This document shows, in pieces, positions 49,026 through 61,300 of a stretch of 64,000 bases of DNA. The DNA is from Epiperipatus broadwayi. Its lineage: Eukaryota; Onychophora; Udeonychophora; Euonychophora; Peripatidae. The number at the start of each line of letters is the position of its first letter. Position 1 is the stretch's first letter. The notes below the pieces were generated by a model, which was not told where the DNA came from, did not search any database, and saw nothing but the letters and a program-made list of their open reading frames with translations. The translations under genes and the position numbers were made by a program. The stretch spans positions 12,717,748 to 12,781,747 of the forward strand of contig JAQFVV010012400.1 of the NCBI GenBank assembly GCA_028023455.1, read 5' to 3'.

Positions 49026-49050
49026 CTGATGAAGGCCATAAGCCAGTAAC
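49026..49050 (+). ncRNA. Decayed hammerhead core
   Basis: CUGAUGA (49026-49032), the same GGC/GCC stem, then GUAAC instead of GAAAC (49046-49050). The changed A in the catalytic GAAA predicts loss of cleavage. It is the partner of the core at 48823-48865. Confidence 0.5.
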
Positions 49051-49160
49051 TACTTTGGGAATATTGGATGAGTAAGCACTATATAGGGATTTTATGCACA
49101 AGCCTTCTGGCATCCATTGATTATTCTGTCTTGCTTAGAGTGGCACTACTGCATGAAGAG

Positions 49161-52100
49161 TTTTGCCTATTTTAACAACAGTTACGAGCAAGCATGAAAG
49201 ATAGTGATCATGTGGTGTTTTAAGGTTTAAAGTGGATAAAAAATAGATAGAATGAATCAAAGTTATTAATTAATTCATTATTTGTAATGGTGAAAAAAAT
49301 CTTTTCTTTTTTTGGAAAAAAAAAAAATTATCGTGAGATTCAGTTTGGAAAGTTATTTTCTTAAAAAAACCTTTGGCTTTTTGTTTCTTCATTTACAATA
49401 AGACATTATGAATCTAACCATTTTTTTTACATTTCAAAATAAAACCATTTATGAATCAATCCTTTGCTTTTAGATGTAGTTTTACTTTTACATTAGAGAT
49501 TTTAACAATTATCATTTTTACTAAAGAAAATTTCTGACTTTCACTTTTAATAAATAAAATTGGAAATGCATCTTACTTTTAGTTGAATAATTTACATAAG
49601 TTATTTACTTTCAAATCTTATAATTTAAAAATTTAAAATCATTTTTCAATCAAATTACTTACCAAACCTTGTTTATAAAGTAAGTCTGCTTTGTTCACTC
49701 TATATATACAATGCAGTACCTTGGTCTGTGCATTTCTGCATATAAATAAAGCAGCATATAACATGGTGTGGTAATACTGAAATTATTTGGTAAGCTCATC
49801 CGTTATAATCATGCCCATAGTATAGTATAATGTTCCATTGGCATTTATGGGAAAGGTATAAATCAAGTAACTGATAACATTCAATCACCTGTATTTAGTC
49901 TCTATCATTTGATGGATTTTAGGCAAGCCAGCTTGTACACTTCTATATGGTCTAATAAACCATAGAAAAGCTGCCTTTGACCTCCATGTGAATCAAATTT
50001 TCTCTATCATAGCACCAGCAACAGTAGCTAGTGATCCTATCTTTTGCTTTCATTATAACTACATAGTAATATACTGGCTTCTAATCTTTTTTGTAACTTG
50101 TTTATAGTCAGGGTGGAATTTAAAAAAAAAAAAAACAGTAATTAAAAGTTAGTTTTCTTTATTATGAATAAAAAGATTAATGACTCTTTTCAAGACACCT
50201 TAATCCTGTCAAAAACAACTTTGTAGGATTGTTATCAAAATATGTTATAAAACCTCTAATTAAAAAATTGCTATTCAAAATAGATAATGGAATTTTATAT
50301 TTCCCAGTATATCTGTGGTAATATAAAAACATGCTTGTTGTAATTTCAAAATCAGAATTAATAAAATATTAATTAGACCATTTTAAATGTTTAATTTATA
50401 TATTTTTTAAATTCAAAATTATTTAATCCAGTGTAATATAGACAATACCTACAAATTTTTTTTTACTAGTGTTTATTTCTACTTTTCCCTTTGACTTTTA
50501 TATTGAAGCAGTGCATAACTGCATGAATATATGCTTATTGCATGTTTGCTTAAACTATAGTCTACTTTCCGATGTATATAATAAATTTCACTATATCTGC
50601 ACATATTAATAATGTGCATATATATGTGTGTACAATTTTACATTTTTTAAAGAAGTTAAAGATTTCTTATTTTAAGACATGTTATGTTTTAAGTTAAAAA
50701 GTATCCTGTTAAAAGCGTGATCAATTAATTAAAAAAATGTTAATGTATTGCATGCAAAAGGAAAAGAGCAGGTAATGGAAAGAAACCATCACAGGAGAAA
50801 GTGTAGGTGCCTTATTCCTCTATCTATACGTACAATCAATTGAAATAGTTATAGTTGAACACCTTTAGAGTTTGTTCCTTTTTTAAGGTGTTAAATGTAA
50901 AGTGAAAACAATGGCATGGAAACCAATTCAGCAGCGCATGAAGTATGAGGAAGTAGAAAACTAATGGAACAACAATTAAAACTAAAAGCAGGATCGGATC
51001 CATTAAGGACTCACAAAGTGAACCCCAGGCTTACAAAATGGAAATATAAGTTGAGAAAAGGGCATTGATTGATTATTCTGTAATTCTGTTGAGGTTCTGC
51101 ATATTAAGAAGATTTCAATGTGCAAATTGTGATTCTCCTTATTCTGATCTTGAGTAATATTCTACTTATGATATTAGTAATAAAGAATAGATATGTTTAA
51201 AGTGCCTGCCAGCATGGGCAAGTAGATGGGCATCAGCTTCTCCATGGCCATCAGTGAAGTATGACATCTGGAAAAAGTTCCATCCACATGACTGAGGTCC
51301 ATCTACATTCTACCAACTCTATGCAAGTCCCAAATACCATGAATTTTCATATCCATCTGCACAGAATAAATCCAGAGAGCCATTATCATTTTGCTGGTAA
51401 AATGCTTTAATTATATTCAAATGCTATGTAACTGTAATTCAATTATAAATATGTTTTCTTACATTAGTCTTAACTTATTAAAATTTATATAATATTTCTT
51501 ATTCATGTTAAATATACTGGTCTTAATTATTTACCAAATTAGAAAGCTATTTGCATCTTATTTATGTTAACTTGAATGATAAAGGGAGTCAAATTTTAAA
51601 TCCTTAAATGTGTTTATGCTTCTTAGCTGTCAATGTCCCAGGGATAAAGTGAGTTGAGAAGATGCTAAATTTAAAGTTGTAAAAAAAAAAAACTAAAGTA
51701 ATAGCACAACATATCTAAATTGATTATTTTCTTTCTTAGTCTTATCCCCCCCCCCCAAACATGTCAAGTAAAACTATTTTCAAGTTCTTAGGGAATTATT
51801 TAAAGAGTTATTGAAGGATAGTGAACATATTCTCATTAATCAATTAATTAAATGAATTTTGTTTATCATGTAGCTCTATAAAGAGATAATCCAACTCATA
51901 TGTTAGAAATCATTAAAGATGTCTGTAATGAAAATATATATATAAATTATGATCTAGGTGAAAATGAATTCAAAATAATTTAGTAATGTCATTGTTTATA
52001 GTAAAATTTATGAGTTTTTAAAAAAACATTCTGTATTTACTGACTTTATATAGAAATTTAGGAAATATTCATAGGAGTAACAATAGAAGACACTATTGCA

Positions 52101-52269
52101 TTATTTTAAATATTGTCAAAAGTTGGAATGAACAATTCAGACAATATATCATCATATGGGCAATCCTTGGGATAAATATTAAAATTTCTGTAAATAATTA
52201 TATACAGACTAACTGATACAAAATCAGCAATAAGTGTCAATCTATATTGTAAATATAAAACAAGGGTAC
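49161..52269. other. AT-rich non-coding stretch
   Basis: About 3 kb without a supportable gene. A G+C-richer patch at 51200-51390 (GGCATCAGCTTCTCCATGGC) has no open frame with a domain and may be an old repeat. A poly-C run lies at 51747-51756. Confidence 0.55.
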
Positions 52270-52288
52270 AAAAGACTAAACAGTCAAG

Positions 52289-52387
52289 CGTTGTTAGCTG
52301 AGAGATCAGCGCAGTCGCCTTGCAAGCAAGTAGTTGGTTGCAGATGGTTGTGGGGTTGTCTCCCGGTCAATGCTATGACATGAAAAA
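52289..52387 (+). repeat. tRNA-derived SINE, copy 2
   Basis: GCGTTGTTAGCTGAGAG (A-box-like) through TTGCAAGCAAGTAGTTGGT and TGCTATGACATGA, ending in a poly-A tail, matches the minus-strand SINE at 3451-3561. The B box is degraded (GGGGTTGTCTCCC). It is flanked by the direct repeat AAAAGACTAAACAGTCAAG (52270-52288) and, with one mismatch, 52388-52406. This target duplication is long and clear. Confidence 0.85.
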
Positions 52388-52406
52388 AAAAGACTAAACA
52401 ATCAAG

Positions 52407-53970
52407 AGATCTTCAATTCCATTGTATTTATGATAAAAGTAATATAAATAACCTAATATATTTTAGGAAACTGCTATTCATCAATAAGCTGCTTCAATCA
52501 CTAATAATTGCTTAAAGATTGTCATAAATTAATTTTTGAGTGAAATGCAATCTTAATAAGAATGCTGAAAGTATCAAACTAAAAATCAGGAGGATAACAA
52601 ATGCAAATTATTGTAGCAATGATCTAGAGTTGTAAAACTCTCTGGGGGGTGCACATTTATATTTTCAGGTGGCCACAAAATTCAATCAAAACACTCCCAT
52701 TGTATTAAAGTCAATATAGAAAAAGTAGTATTTATATTCTCGGTCTTTCTAATTATTACGTAATTCCAATGTAGTTTCCAAGAAATAAAATGTTATGTCC
52801 TCATATTATTTATAGGATAAAGCAGTAGATTATCAAAAGCCTGAAAATGAACATAGTTCAGTGATTTTAATTCATCCTATTGATAAATAGAACATTTTAA
52901 AAAACCTTTGTTTATGATTATCCTTACTAAAAATAGGCAGAACATTAGATAGTTATAATTAAGATATAAATTGCAGTTAACACAACAAAGCCATTTAATT
53001 TCGGGTAATGAGATCAATGTTGATTTAGATTATACTTAAGATATCTTGATATTTTAAAACTTTTATTGGGTAGAAATAAATGAAATTATAAACTACTTAC
53101 ATAGACAGTTGCTTAGTTGGTAATCTGATATTTGACAATTCATGTGGCAGATTTGAAGACTCTAATTCTATTACATTAACTATATTTTTTTCAGCTGGAA
53201 ATCAATGAAACTTAGCTTTTAAGTATGATCCTGAAATACTTGATTTAATTGCACAGATAGAAAAAATAAAACAGAACATTTATAATTTCAATAGTAATAA
53301 ACATGTGGTTACTTGATAATATATTATTGAGCGCAGCCATTTTATTCAGTTGAGGATCTAAATGAACTATATTTTATTGTGAATTAATCTAAAACTTGTA
53401 GCTCTTGATTACAGTCTTTTACTGAAACACTTAACAGCACAGATGAACATGATGTTATAATGGTGGACTTGAGATTGTTAAAGCTTTTTTTCCTAAAAAT
53501 TTCCTCGTAAAATTGTTTCATCAAATGTTCTTAAAAAAAATGGGTCTCATGTATCTTGATTTTGGATTAAAATTGGTTTCACTAGTTTTATATTAAAATC
53601 AAACTAGTTTTTTTTCTTACTTAAAAATGCATCTTACAGCTTTATGTATGGACAATGCATTGTAAGACTACAAGGTGACTAGCATTTTTAATCAAATGGT
53701 TATTTTTAAGATTGTGTGACATTCAAGCATTGGAGAGGATAGATTGTAATTTAATCCAAGAAGACTTAGTCTTAAGTCAGTTCATTTTATCATTGTGCCA
53801 AACCATACAAAAGTTTTGTATCAAGTAATTATGGTTAGATATGAATTACTGCTGCAAGAACAAGGTCATGTGATTCCAATTAATGAAGTCTGAAACTGAC
53901 AAAATCTGCTATAAGGTATACAATTTGCTCCTTATTGTTTCAAGCTTGAGCATGATTTCTTGCATTTAAC
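52407..53970. other. AT-rich non-coding stretch
   Basis: No supportable gene, RNA or repeat was seen. Confidence 0.6.
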
Positions 53971-53984
53971 AGTACTTTAGTATT

Positions 53985-54180
53985 AGTCCTGAAATACAGC
54001 ATATATTAGACATGCTGTATCTTTTCACATTTCATATCAATCCACTGATAACTTTGTGATCTGACAAAAATAACTTGTACATAGATCTTGTACATGATAT
54101 TTTTTGCAAAATTTGAAAAATTATTGACAGGTTGATATGAATGCGAAAAGGCACAGCAGGTCTAATACATTATCTATGTT
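53985..54180. repeat. MITE-like inverted repeat of Merlin ends
   Basis: GACATGCTGTATCTTTTCACATTT...TATCAATC (from about 54010) is reverse-complemented by GGTTGATATGAATGCGAAAAGG...CAGGTCTAATA (to about 54172). The same pair of ends, further apart, occurs in both segmental duplicates (18028-18510, 45085-45570). Confidence 0.6.
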
Positions 54181-54849
54181 GTAGAACTAAAAATAACTAA
54201 AAGTATGAAAAATAATATTAAAAAGAGCATTTTAAAACAAATTTTAAGAAAAAATGGATATTAAAAAGACGATTTTAAAACAATTTTGAGAAAGAAATGA
54301 ATACTAAAAAAAACATTTTAAAAAAATATTGATTTGCCACACACAAATATATATGACTTTCACACTAAAAACTTTAAAATGTATAACAATATATAAATTG
54401 ATATTAAAAACAACATTTTAAACCAAAAAAAATTGATGTGCAATCTTAAATAAATGACATCATTCTGCAAAAAAAATTTACTTTAAATACACACAGAACA
54501 ATCACTAAATTATAATTTTTTTAAATATTATTTACAAAAACACGTAAATATACATATATGCTACTTACCATGTAATATATAACAGGAAATGTCATGTTGA
54601 AGCAAGCAATTTGACATTTACTTTTACCACAGAAAATGGAGATACAAACTGAAAATTCTTCCCTCAACATGGAGTTTACTGAACATGTGATTTCACAGAG
54701 AATGCCAGGATTTCCCGCAGAAATGCTAATAAACATATTTGTTTTAAAGAAAGAAAACAAAAATAAAAAAAAATACACTAAAATAAGAAATTATAAGGCT
54801 TTAATTAACTTTTCATTCTGGTGGAAAAATTTATTTTATATTATTGAGT

Positions 54850-55320
54850 ATGGAAATGGTTGCACCATCATTTTTGTGTTATCTGCACCATATAAATCTA
54901 CCAGGTTACTGTCCCTCGCTGCTACTTATTTTGTTATTTTGTGGAAACCCACAGTCTCTTAATATTTTATGTGTGAACCCAGTTTCTGGATTCATAAAAT
55001 TATATGTATGGTTCATGCAAAAAATGCTCGTAACTGGCACTTGTCAATCCATCAGTTTTGTACACCTTCCAGCAGTCAGAAAATATAGTGGAACCTTCAA
55101 CATTATGTTTGATGGCTTCCATCAGAGTAGCTGCTGTCTTGTCTTTGATTTTAATGATAAAACATTTGTATCAGTTTCCCTATATAAGTCAAAAAACATC
55201 AACTGCTCAGGGAAAATTCACTCCACTTGATTCTTTTTTCTGGAAAAAAGGCTCATCAATTTCGGTAATTTTCTTCAGCCCTCCAATTTGTCATTGTAGC
55301 ATGGAAGTGGTGCAATCAAT
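54850..55320 (-). pseudogene. Merlin/IS1595-type transposase remnant
   Basis: Read across three frames on the minus strand, the pieces are GGLKKITEIDEPFF (first catalytic Asp, about 55253-55266), then LMEAIKHNVEGSTIFSDCWK (second Asp, about 55062-55080), then LTSASYEHF and NPETG, then a block aligned to the family motif NIERLW in which the third catalytic Glu reads Lys (about 54950-54975). Enzymes of this family are DDE transposases that cut and paste DNA. Frameshifts, stops and the Glu-to-Lys change mean this copy is dead. Plus-strand frames over the same region are shadows. Confidence 0.75.
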
Positions 55321-55497
55321 AAATGAAAATGTCAAAATATTCCATTGATAAAGAAAAACACATTTTCACATGAGATCAGATAACATCACAGTTTATTTTC
55401 TTTCAATTTGAAGTCATCATGAGATTACATATTTATTGCAGATGTGAAAAGGCATCCTATCTCCCCTATGTTGCAGACCTAAAACTAAAGTACCAAT

Positions 55498-57060
55498 TGC
55501 TTTATCAGTAATATATATTGTAACATTTTTCATGTTTTACTAGTTTCTGGTAGGCCTTATTTTACACACTATAAAGTGAAAGTTAATCAAGCTATGGTGA
55601 AGAAAATACCTGGTTCCTATCTTTCCGATTAACTGGCCTGCTGATTGTTACTATGTGCACAGCTAATAGAATCAGTTTTTATTTGTTTATTTTAGGTGCC
55701 AGAATTCTACATGAATTCTCTGATCTATTGCATTGCATTGTACACCATAAATTAAAAAGAAAATAATTCAAAAGATCAGGATTATGATTTCTCATAACTA
55801 AATTATTTTTCAGAAAATATTATTTCCGAAGCTTAACAAATATTGGCAAAGGTAAATTACACATTCAAATTCTAAAAAACTAACATTAATAAATTTAATA
55901 ATTAACATTAATAATGCACAATGAATAGTTGATATCAGAAATAAATATTTTATTCTAACAAAGTAAAATATTAAAAACATAAATTACTAATAAGTTGGAA
56001 AGACTACATGTACACTAATCCAGACATGAATTAATTAATTATTACAGTTCATATTAACTTTGATTAACAAAAAACAAAAGTCTCTATAATAAGAAATTTG
56101 TCTCTATCGGGATTATATTATAAGATTATAAATTGCAAATTGTTCATTAGTCACCACCAAGGTATGAATAGAATAGCATATTGGTAGCTTGTGTAGATTT
56201 GTGGTATCCCGAGCTCATTGAAATTTTAATTGATCTCTCCTGCCAGCATCTTCACCTTTCTGGTCCATTCCATAGCTGGAACAAGAAGCTCGGTTGTGAT
56301 GAGCTCTTCGTTATGAAAGACAGTGTTTACAAGGCTTCATTTCCATTCTTGCATGACATCATTCAGCAAGTGAGTAGTGTCCCTGTGCAGACACATTTCA
56401 CTGTAACAGGTCACTCTCATGGAAACCTCCAACTCTCTAAAAACACATAACCAGAAATGAAATGACCTAGATCAAAGTTGTCCTGTTCTTTTTATACCTC
56501 GATCCAGTTTTGAAACTTCTGCACATGTTATTATTATCATGACACTTAGGTTTATAATCTTATACATATGTTATTAGTTTCAGGTTACAAAGTCTCTTTT
56601 TTTTATATAAAATAACTCTAACATCTTTAATTAGTTAAAAAGATTTTCCTGATTAAAATCTTTTTACTTTTGGAATTCTTTTTCTTTTAGTTTATCTGGA
56701 TTAGTAATCTGCATGCCTTTTTTTATTCTTTCCAATTTCAACTTTAATTAAATTACAGATAAATAATTTGAAACAACAAAAATCAACTTTCATTGTACGT
56801 TTAAAAAAAAATTACACTAATTAAAAAAAATTCAGTTGCGTCTTAATGCCAATATATTTGGAGAATCTATTTGTAGACGGTACAATATATATATACTTAT
56901 TTATTAAATGTAATCTCTTTTGTAAAGAAAGATAAGAAAGTAAAGAGAAACAGTTTCTCTAAAGTCTACTCATTACATTCATGTAAATATGAAATGCTTA
57001 TATATTTCAAAACATTGCTCATGTTAAATAAAAATACATTATATATATATATATTTGAGA
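55498..57060. other. Non-coding stretch with one unexplained frame
   Basis: AT-rich. The 89-codon plus-strand frame at 56181-56450 (VACVDLWYPELIEI...) lies in a G+C-richer patch and could be a relic of a mobile element or exon, but no family is recognised and no splice signals stand out. Confidence 0.4.
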
Positions 57061-57065
57061 AAGAG

Positions 57066-57111
57066 GATGCTCTGAGGAAGGTACTTGATATTGTACTGAA
57101 ACGTCAGCATT
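57066..57111 (+). ncRNA. Type I hammerhead ribozyme, minimal helix III
   Basis: Every core element matches. Helix I is GAUGCU (57066-57071) paired with AGCAUU (57106-57111), 6 bp. CUGAGGA is at 57072-57078. Helix II is GGUAC paired with GUACU (57080-57084 and 57093-57097), with an 8-nt loop. GAAAC is at 57098-57102, directly followed by GUC (57103-57105) as the cleavage triplet. Helix III is only the self-complementary ACGU, so efficient folding probably needs dimerisation, as reported for Penelope-like hammerheads. No core base is changed. Confidence 0.75.
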
Positions 57112-57178
57112 TAGCTTTTTCATTACACGGAATATCCCGCAAATAGTAATAATAATATGACATATATAGTGTATAATA

Positions 57179-57391
57179 ATGAATAAACAATTTTTAGATA
57201 AAGGTAAAAGTTCATTCTATAGGTTAATAAAACTAAATAAAGAAAAGACTATTAAATATTTGTTTGAAATATTGTTTCTTAGGGAGAAGAAACTTAATAG
57301 TGAAGAAAAAATTGAAAGCTTTAGAAGTGTGATTTGGAGAAGCAGGAAAATAAACTGGAAAAATCAATTAGAAAGTATTGAAAAGAATTAA
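57179..57391 (+). CDS. Lys-rich open frame, probable PLE N-terminal fragment
   Basis: 70 codons (MNKQFLDKGKSSFYRLIKLN...), very rich in Lys, Glu and Ile, with no catalytic motif. The only support for a Penelope origin is its place just after the hammerhead and its basic composition. It is followed by stop-interrupted sequence of the same composition to about 57560. Confidence 0.35.
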   Translation: MNKQFLDKGKSSFYRLIKLNKEKTIKYLFEILFLREKKLNSEEKIESFRSVIWRSRKINWKNQLESIEKN

Positions 57392-57560
57392 ATTATTATT
57401 TTGAAAGAAAAAAAAAGCCAAAAAAAGAACTAGCTTGAGAAAGAGGAAATATAAAAAAATATGTTAAAAAGAATGGTAGAGAGTACAAAGTAAAATGTAG
57501 AAAATTAAAATATTTGTTCTTGAAAAAAAGGATACGTATACCATTTTAAAAGCAAATAAA

Positions 57561-58315
57561 GGTTTTGGTTAATTTATTTTGACTTAATGAGGAAAATTCA
57601 AGTTTTGGTGGACATTTGAAGATTCTTCTGTGACATGTTTGTGTGAAGGGTCTCATGATGCTATGTTCAGTTCATCTAGGTGCTCTGTTGAAATTCCATT
57701 GAACTCAAATGAAACAAGGTGAGTTTAAAAAAATTACAAGCTGCCTTAAGATTGTTTTTCCAGATACCTTTTTTATGTGCACAATGCAAAATGGTGAAAT
57801 ATGAAAACAAAATTCTAAGTCCCTACTTTATTCAATATTTGACTTATTCTGTGAGTATTGACTTCTCTAGTATTTCTATCTAAACAGATTCTGGGCATAA
57901 ATTTTTATTCTGAATGGGACTATTATAATTTTTTATATTCATTATATATATGTGTTAAATACAATTTTACATATTAATACAAACTTTTCAAGTGGTGATA
58001 TTAAATGCCTATGAAAAAGCTTTACAAACCATATTAAAATAATATCCATAAGAACAGTCAATGAAAAGTATAAATACTAAAAAAATTGAAGCTCATTTTG
58101 TACCAAAATGTGAGTATTCTTAGGCTTATTTTATCTGAGTCAGCTTTTATTGTTTTTTTTGGTTAATTATTTGTATAGAAAGGCATGTGACATTTAAGAA
58201 ACCAATAGGTATATTGTGACAAAACTGATTTGTTTATATTATCCAGTACTTTACTATGTGATAAATAACATGACATATTATATGTCTATTTAATGTTAAA
58301 TTTACAATTACTAAA
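57561..58315. other. AT-rich non-coding stretch
   Basis: No supportable feature before the duplicated ankyrin block begins. Confidence 0.6.
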
Positions 58316-61300
58316 TTAAATAAATATAATATTTGCAATAGCTTAAAAATTAATAGTATTTAAGATTAAATTTTTACTTATTTGTTTATAACTTCTATAG
58401 AAATTTTATTTTCAAATTTAAAAAAAAATTACATGATATACCAAATATTACCTTGAATTTTTGCAAAAGGAATCATAACTTTTAGGTTTTTATTTATAAA
58501 CCAAATTTGTAATGTTTAAGAAAATGCCAATATGCCATTGAAATTATCAGAAATTAAGTGTTTTTAACATTCTTCAACAGAAATCCTTCTAAGAAAAATT
58601 TCCAATTATCAATCATTTTAAAGCAAATACTGTTTATATCTTTAAATACTAATCATAATAACTTATAAAAAGTATGATCTTTAAGCAACATTATTCATTT
58701 TATGAAAAAAATTAATTGGTGTGTTTATTAATTCTTTTACTTTTTTGTTTGTAGTAGTGTTCTTATTTATTAACAGAAGTGTGTTCAAATGATCTAATTC
58801 AAGAAGTTTAACAGAATATTTTTTAGGATATGAATGCATGACATTTGCTAATAGCCATGCGCCACAAACCTGGACTTGATAAGTTGTATCATTGGTGAGG
58901 AGATAAAAATAGGCTTAAGAGAATTATATTGCACATTGATTGTTGCTGCAGGTGATGTATTAGCTATTACATTTTCAACTTTTTGCAGTATTGTATCCCT
59001 AGAAAGATTATTCATTATCCATATGCCAGGATTATCGGATAAAAGATGACCAAACAGTTTAATGATGTCATGTTTGCAAATATTTTCTAAATCAATGACT
59101 TCAAACAATATAAGTAAAAAGATTGGATTCAGCATTTTTTCTCTGAGACTCTTTACTTCAGAGATATTACTCATTGTTACAATCATACTTAGTAAACAAG
59201 TTGTGTCTTAAGACTTAAGACAACAAATTATAACATATAATAAAATAATTCACACATCCATAATTCATTATACTTATGCAATTGTCTGGATTTGTGACTG
59301 TCAGTGTAACCATTAATTCCCAAATATATTTAATCAAAGAATAAGAAAGTTGAAAACTTGAGCAAGAATCTAAATGTTTCATTAAAACAAAGGTAAATCT
59401 TGATTTTCCAACTCTTTTTTTAAAATTACTGTAAGAAAGTAATCTTTTAAATATAACACAGAAATCTTTGAATCCTTTATGTCTAGCCATTGATGCAATA
59501 TTATAAATCAAGAAAAGAATGATTTTTTCAAAATTAATATTGTCATTAATATCAACACAATAATTCAAAAGTAAATGAATAATATCTTCTTCTCCGCAAA
59601 TATTAGCTAACATATGTAGTGATATAAGTTCATAAACACCCTTAACATTAACATTGGAAATTAAATGTTTCAAGCATTTTAATATTACCAGTCAAAACGG
59701 CAATATGAAGATCTGTTAGGCCCAAACTGGAAGATATGTTAGGATCAGCATCATATTTTGGAAGACACTCATGAATAGGAAATGATGTATTATACATTAA
59801 TGGAGTAAACCCCATCTGTTAATAGCATTAAGCTTTGCTTTATATTTTACTAGTAGTTTTACTGCTTTTAGATGATTTTGAGAAACAGCAATATGGAGTG
59901 GTGTATTTCCATTCTCATCTATGACATTTATATCATTTTCTTTTTGAAGAAGTTTTTCAATCTTCATTATTTGGTTTCTTTCACAAGCTTCATGTAATGA
60001 TGTTTATTTTTTGCTTTGGTATAATACATCAAGTTGGTCACCTAATATAGACACTTCTGATTTAATAAATTCTCCTTGACTTTGAATTATTAATTTGTTT
60101 TCATCAATCTGTTTGTGATGTTCTCTCAACATTTTATTTGTATCATCAATAATTTTTTGTGAGTTTCTCAGTTTATCTTCTAGGTTGTCAAATTTGGTAT
60201 GCAAATAAAATTCTATGTCTTGGATTTCTTTTAGTTTAATATTTAGTATTTCTTCAGCATTCTTTTGATCTGTTTTTAGTTCTTGAATAGTTTGATTGAT
60301 ATTATTATATTTAGTCACTTTCTTTTCCTATGTCTATCATTTTCTTCATTTTGCTGGAAAATAGATGTTTCATAATTTAATACTTCTTGCTTTAAGTATA
60401 AAATGATCTTTTGATTTTCCTCGATGTATTTGTCTAATTTTTTATGTACCAGTGTATCTCTAAATTTAAGATCTTGCTTATATGACTCTATGTCATAATC
60501 CAATTTAATTGATTTATCTGGATTGCCAACAGTAATTTAAAAAAATGATTCCTTTTTATTAGTACCTTCTTTCTGTACTTGTTTATCTTCTCTAGTATTT
60601 ATTGTATTTTTCAAATCTTCTATCTCTGTTTCATATTGTTTTTTTATCAAACCAATTTCCAAAGTATTTTTATTGACAGAGCTTTTCCATTTCTCAGACT
60701 CTTTTTCATATATCTGCACTTTTGACATCATGGTTTTTACATTATTTTTAAATTCTTCTAATTCTTTATTCTTGTTCTTTTGTTGAGTAATGGAGGATTC
60801 AAGTTTTCTTTCAAGTAATGTCACTTCTTTTTGTAATGTAAAGAGTGCTGAAAAAATGTCACTAAATTTTATATTGTGTTTATTTAATTGACAATAAAAT
60901 TCTGATAATTCATTTCTCACTATTTCAGGTGCCAAAGTATTTTTTGAAGCAGTAATCAGTTGACTCTGTTCTTCTCCCACAGCACGTTTCACTTGTGTTT
61001 GTTCTTGTTCCCCAACACTTTCTAAAAAATTGGTCACTTGACTCAGTTCTTGTTTAACAGTATTTTCTAAATTATTGGTCATTTGACTCAGTTCTTGTTC
61101 CACAGGACTTTCTAAACAATTGGTCACTTGACTTGGTTTTTGTTCAATAGAATTTTCTAAAAGATTTGTCACTTTATTTTGTTCATCTTCAACAACGTTT
61201 TCTGAAACAACAGCTACTGTACTCGATCCTCCCCCCATTTTGTGTTAATAAATATAATACTTTGATCTGTATTTCACAACAAAAAATATTTACTGATAAC

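Larger units (their letters stand above)
48655..49160. repeat. Inverted pair of hammerhead-bearing repeats
   Basis: A minus-strand copy (about 48655-48880) and a plus-strand copy (about 49024-49160) share CTGATGAAGGCCATAAGCCA, then GGGATTTTATGCACAAGCC and TCTGGCATCCATTGATTA, with GAGTGGCACTA near the outer edges. They are separated by ~145 bp of unrelated sequence. A third, truncated copy lies at 44578-44665. The order hammerhead first, then a non-coding body, matches Penelope pseudo-LTRs or retrozymes. No coding sequence accompanies them. Confidence 0.8.
53971..55497 (-). mobile_element. Decayed Merlin (IS1595-like) DNA transposon
   Basis: The ends are imperfect inverted repeats: AGTACTTTAGTATTAGTCCTG at the left and, reverse-complemented, GGTACTTTAGTTTTAGGTCTG at the right, each continuing to a CTTTTCACAT block. 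Inside, the minus strand encodes a broken IS1595/Merlin-type transposase. A second copy of the terminal block (54130-54190) suggests an internal solo end or nested MITE. No convincing target duplication was found. Confidence 0.65.
57061..57560 (+). mobile_element. 5' fragment of a Penelope-like element (probable)
   Basis: A hammerhead ribozyme (57066-57111) is followed after ~67 bp by an ATG-led, Lys-rich frame (57179-57391) and then more Lys-rich sequence with stops. Hammerhead-containing pseudo-LTR followed by a basic N-terminal region is the Penelope-like element plan. The reverse transcriptase core and nuclease are missing. It may or may not be the same family as the element at 19816-21323. 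Confidence 0.5.

Noticed and set aside
54636-55348. Plus-strand frames of 96-128 residues
   Set aside because: Antisense to the Merlin transposase remnant, whose motifs are on the minus strand.
56181-56450. 89-residue frame as a gene
   Set aside because: G+C-richer and intriguing, but no motif, no splice signals and no second copy; not enough to call.
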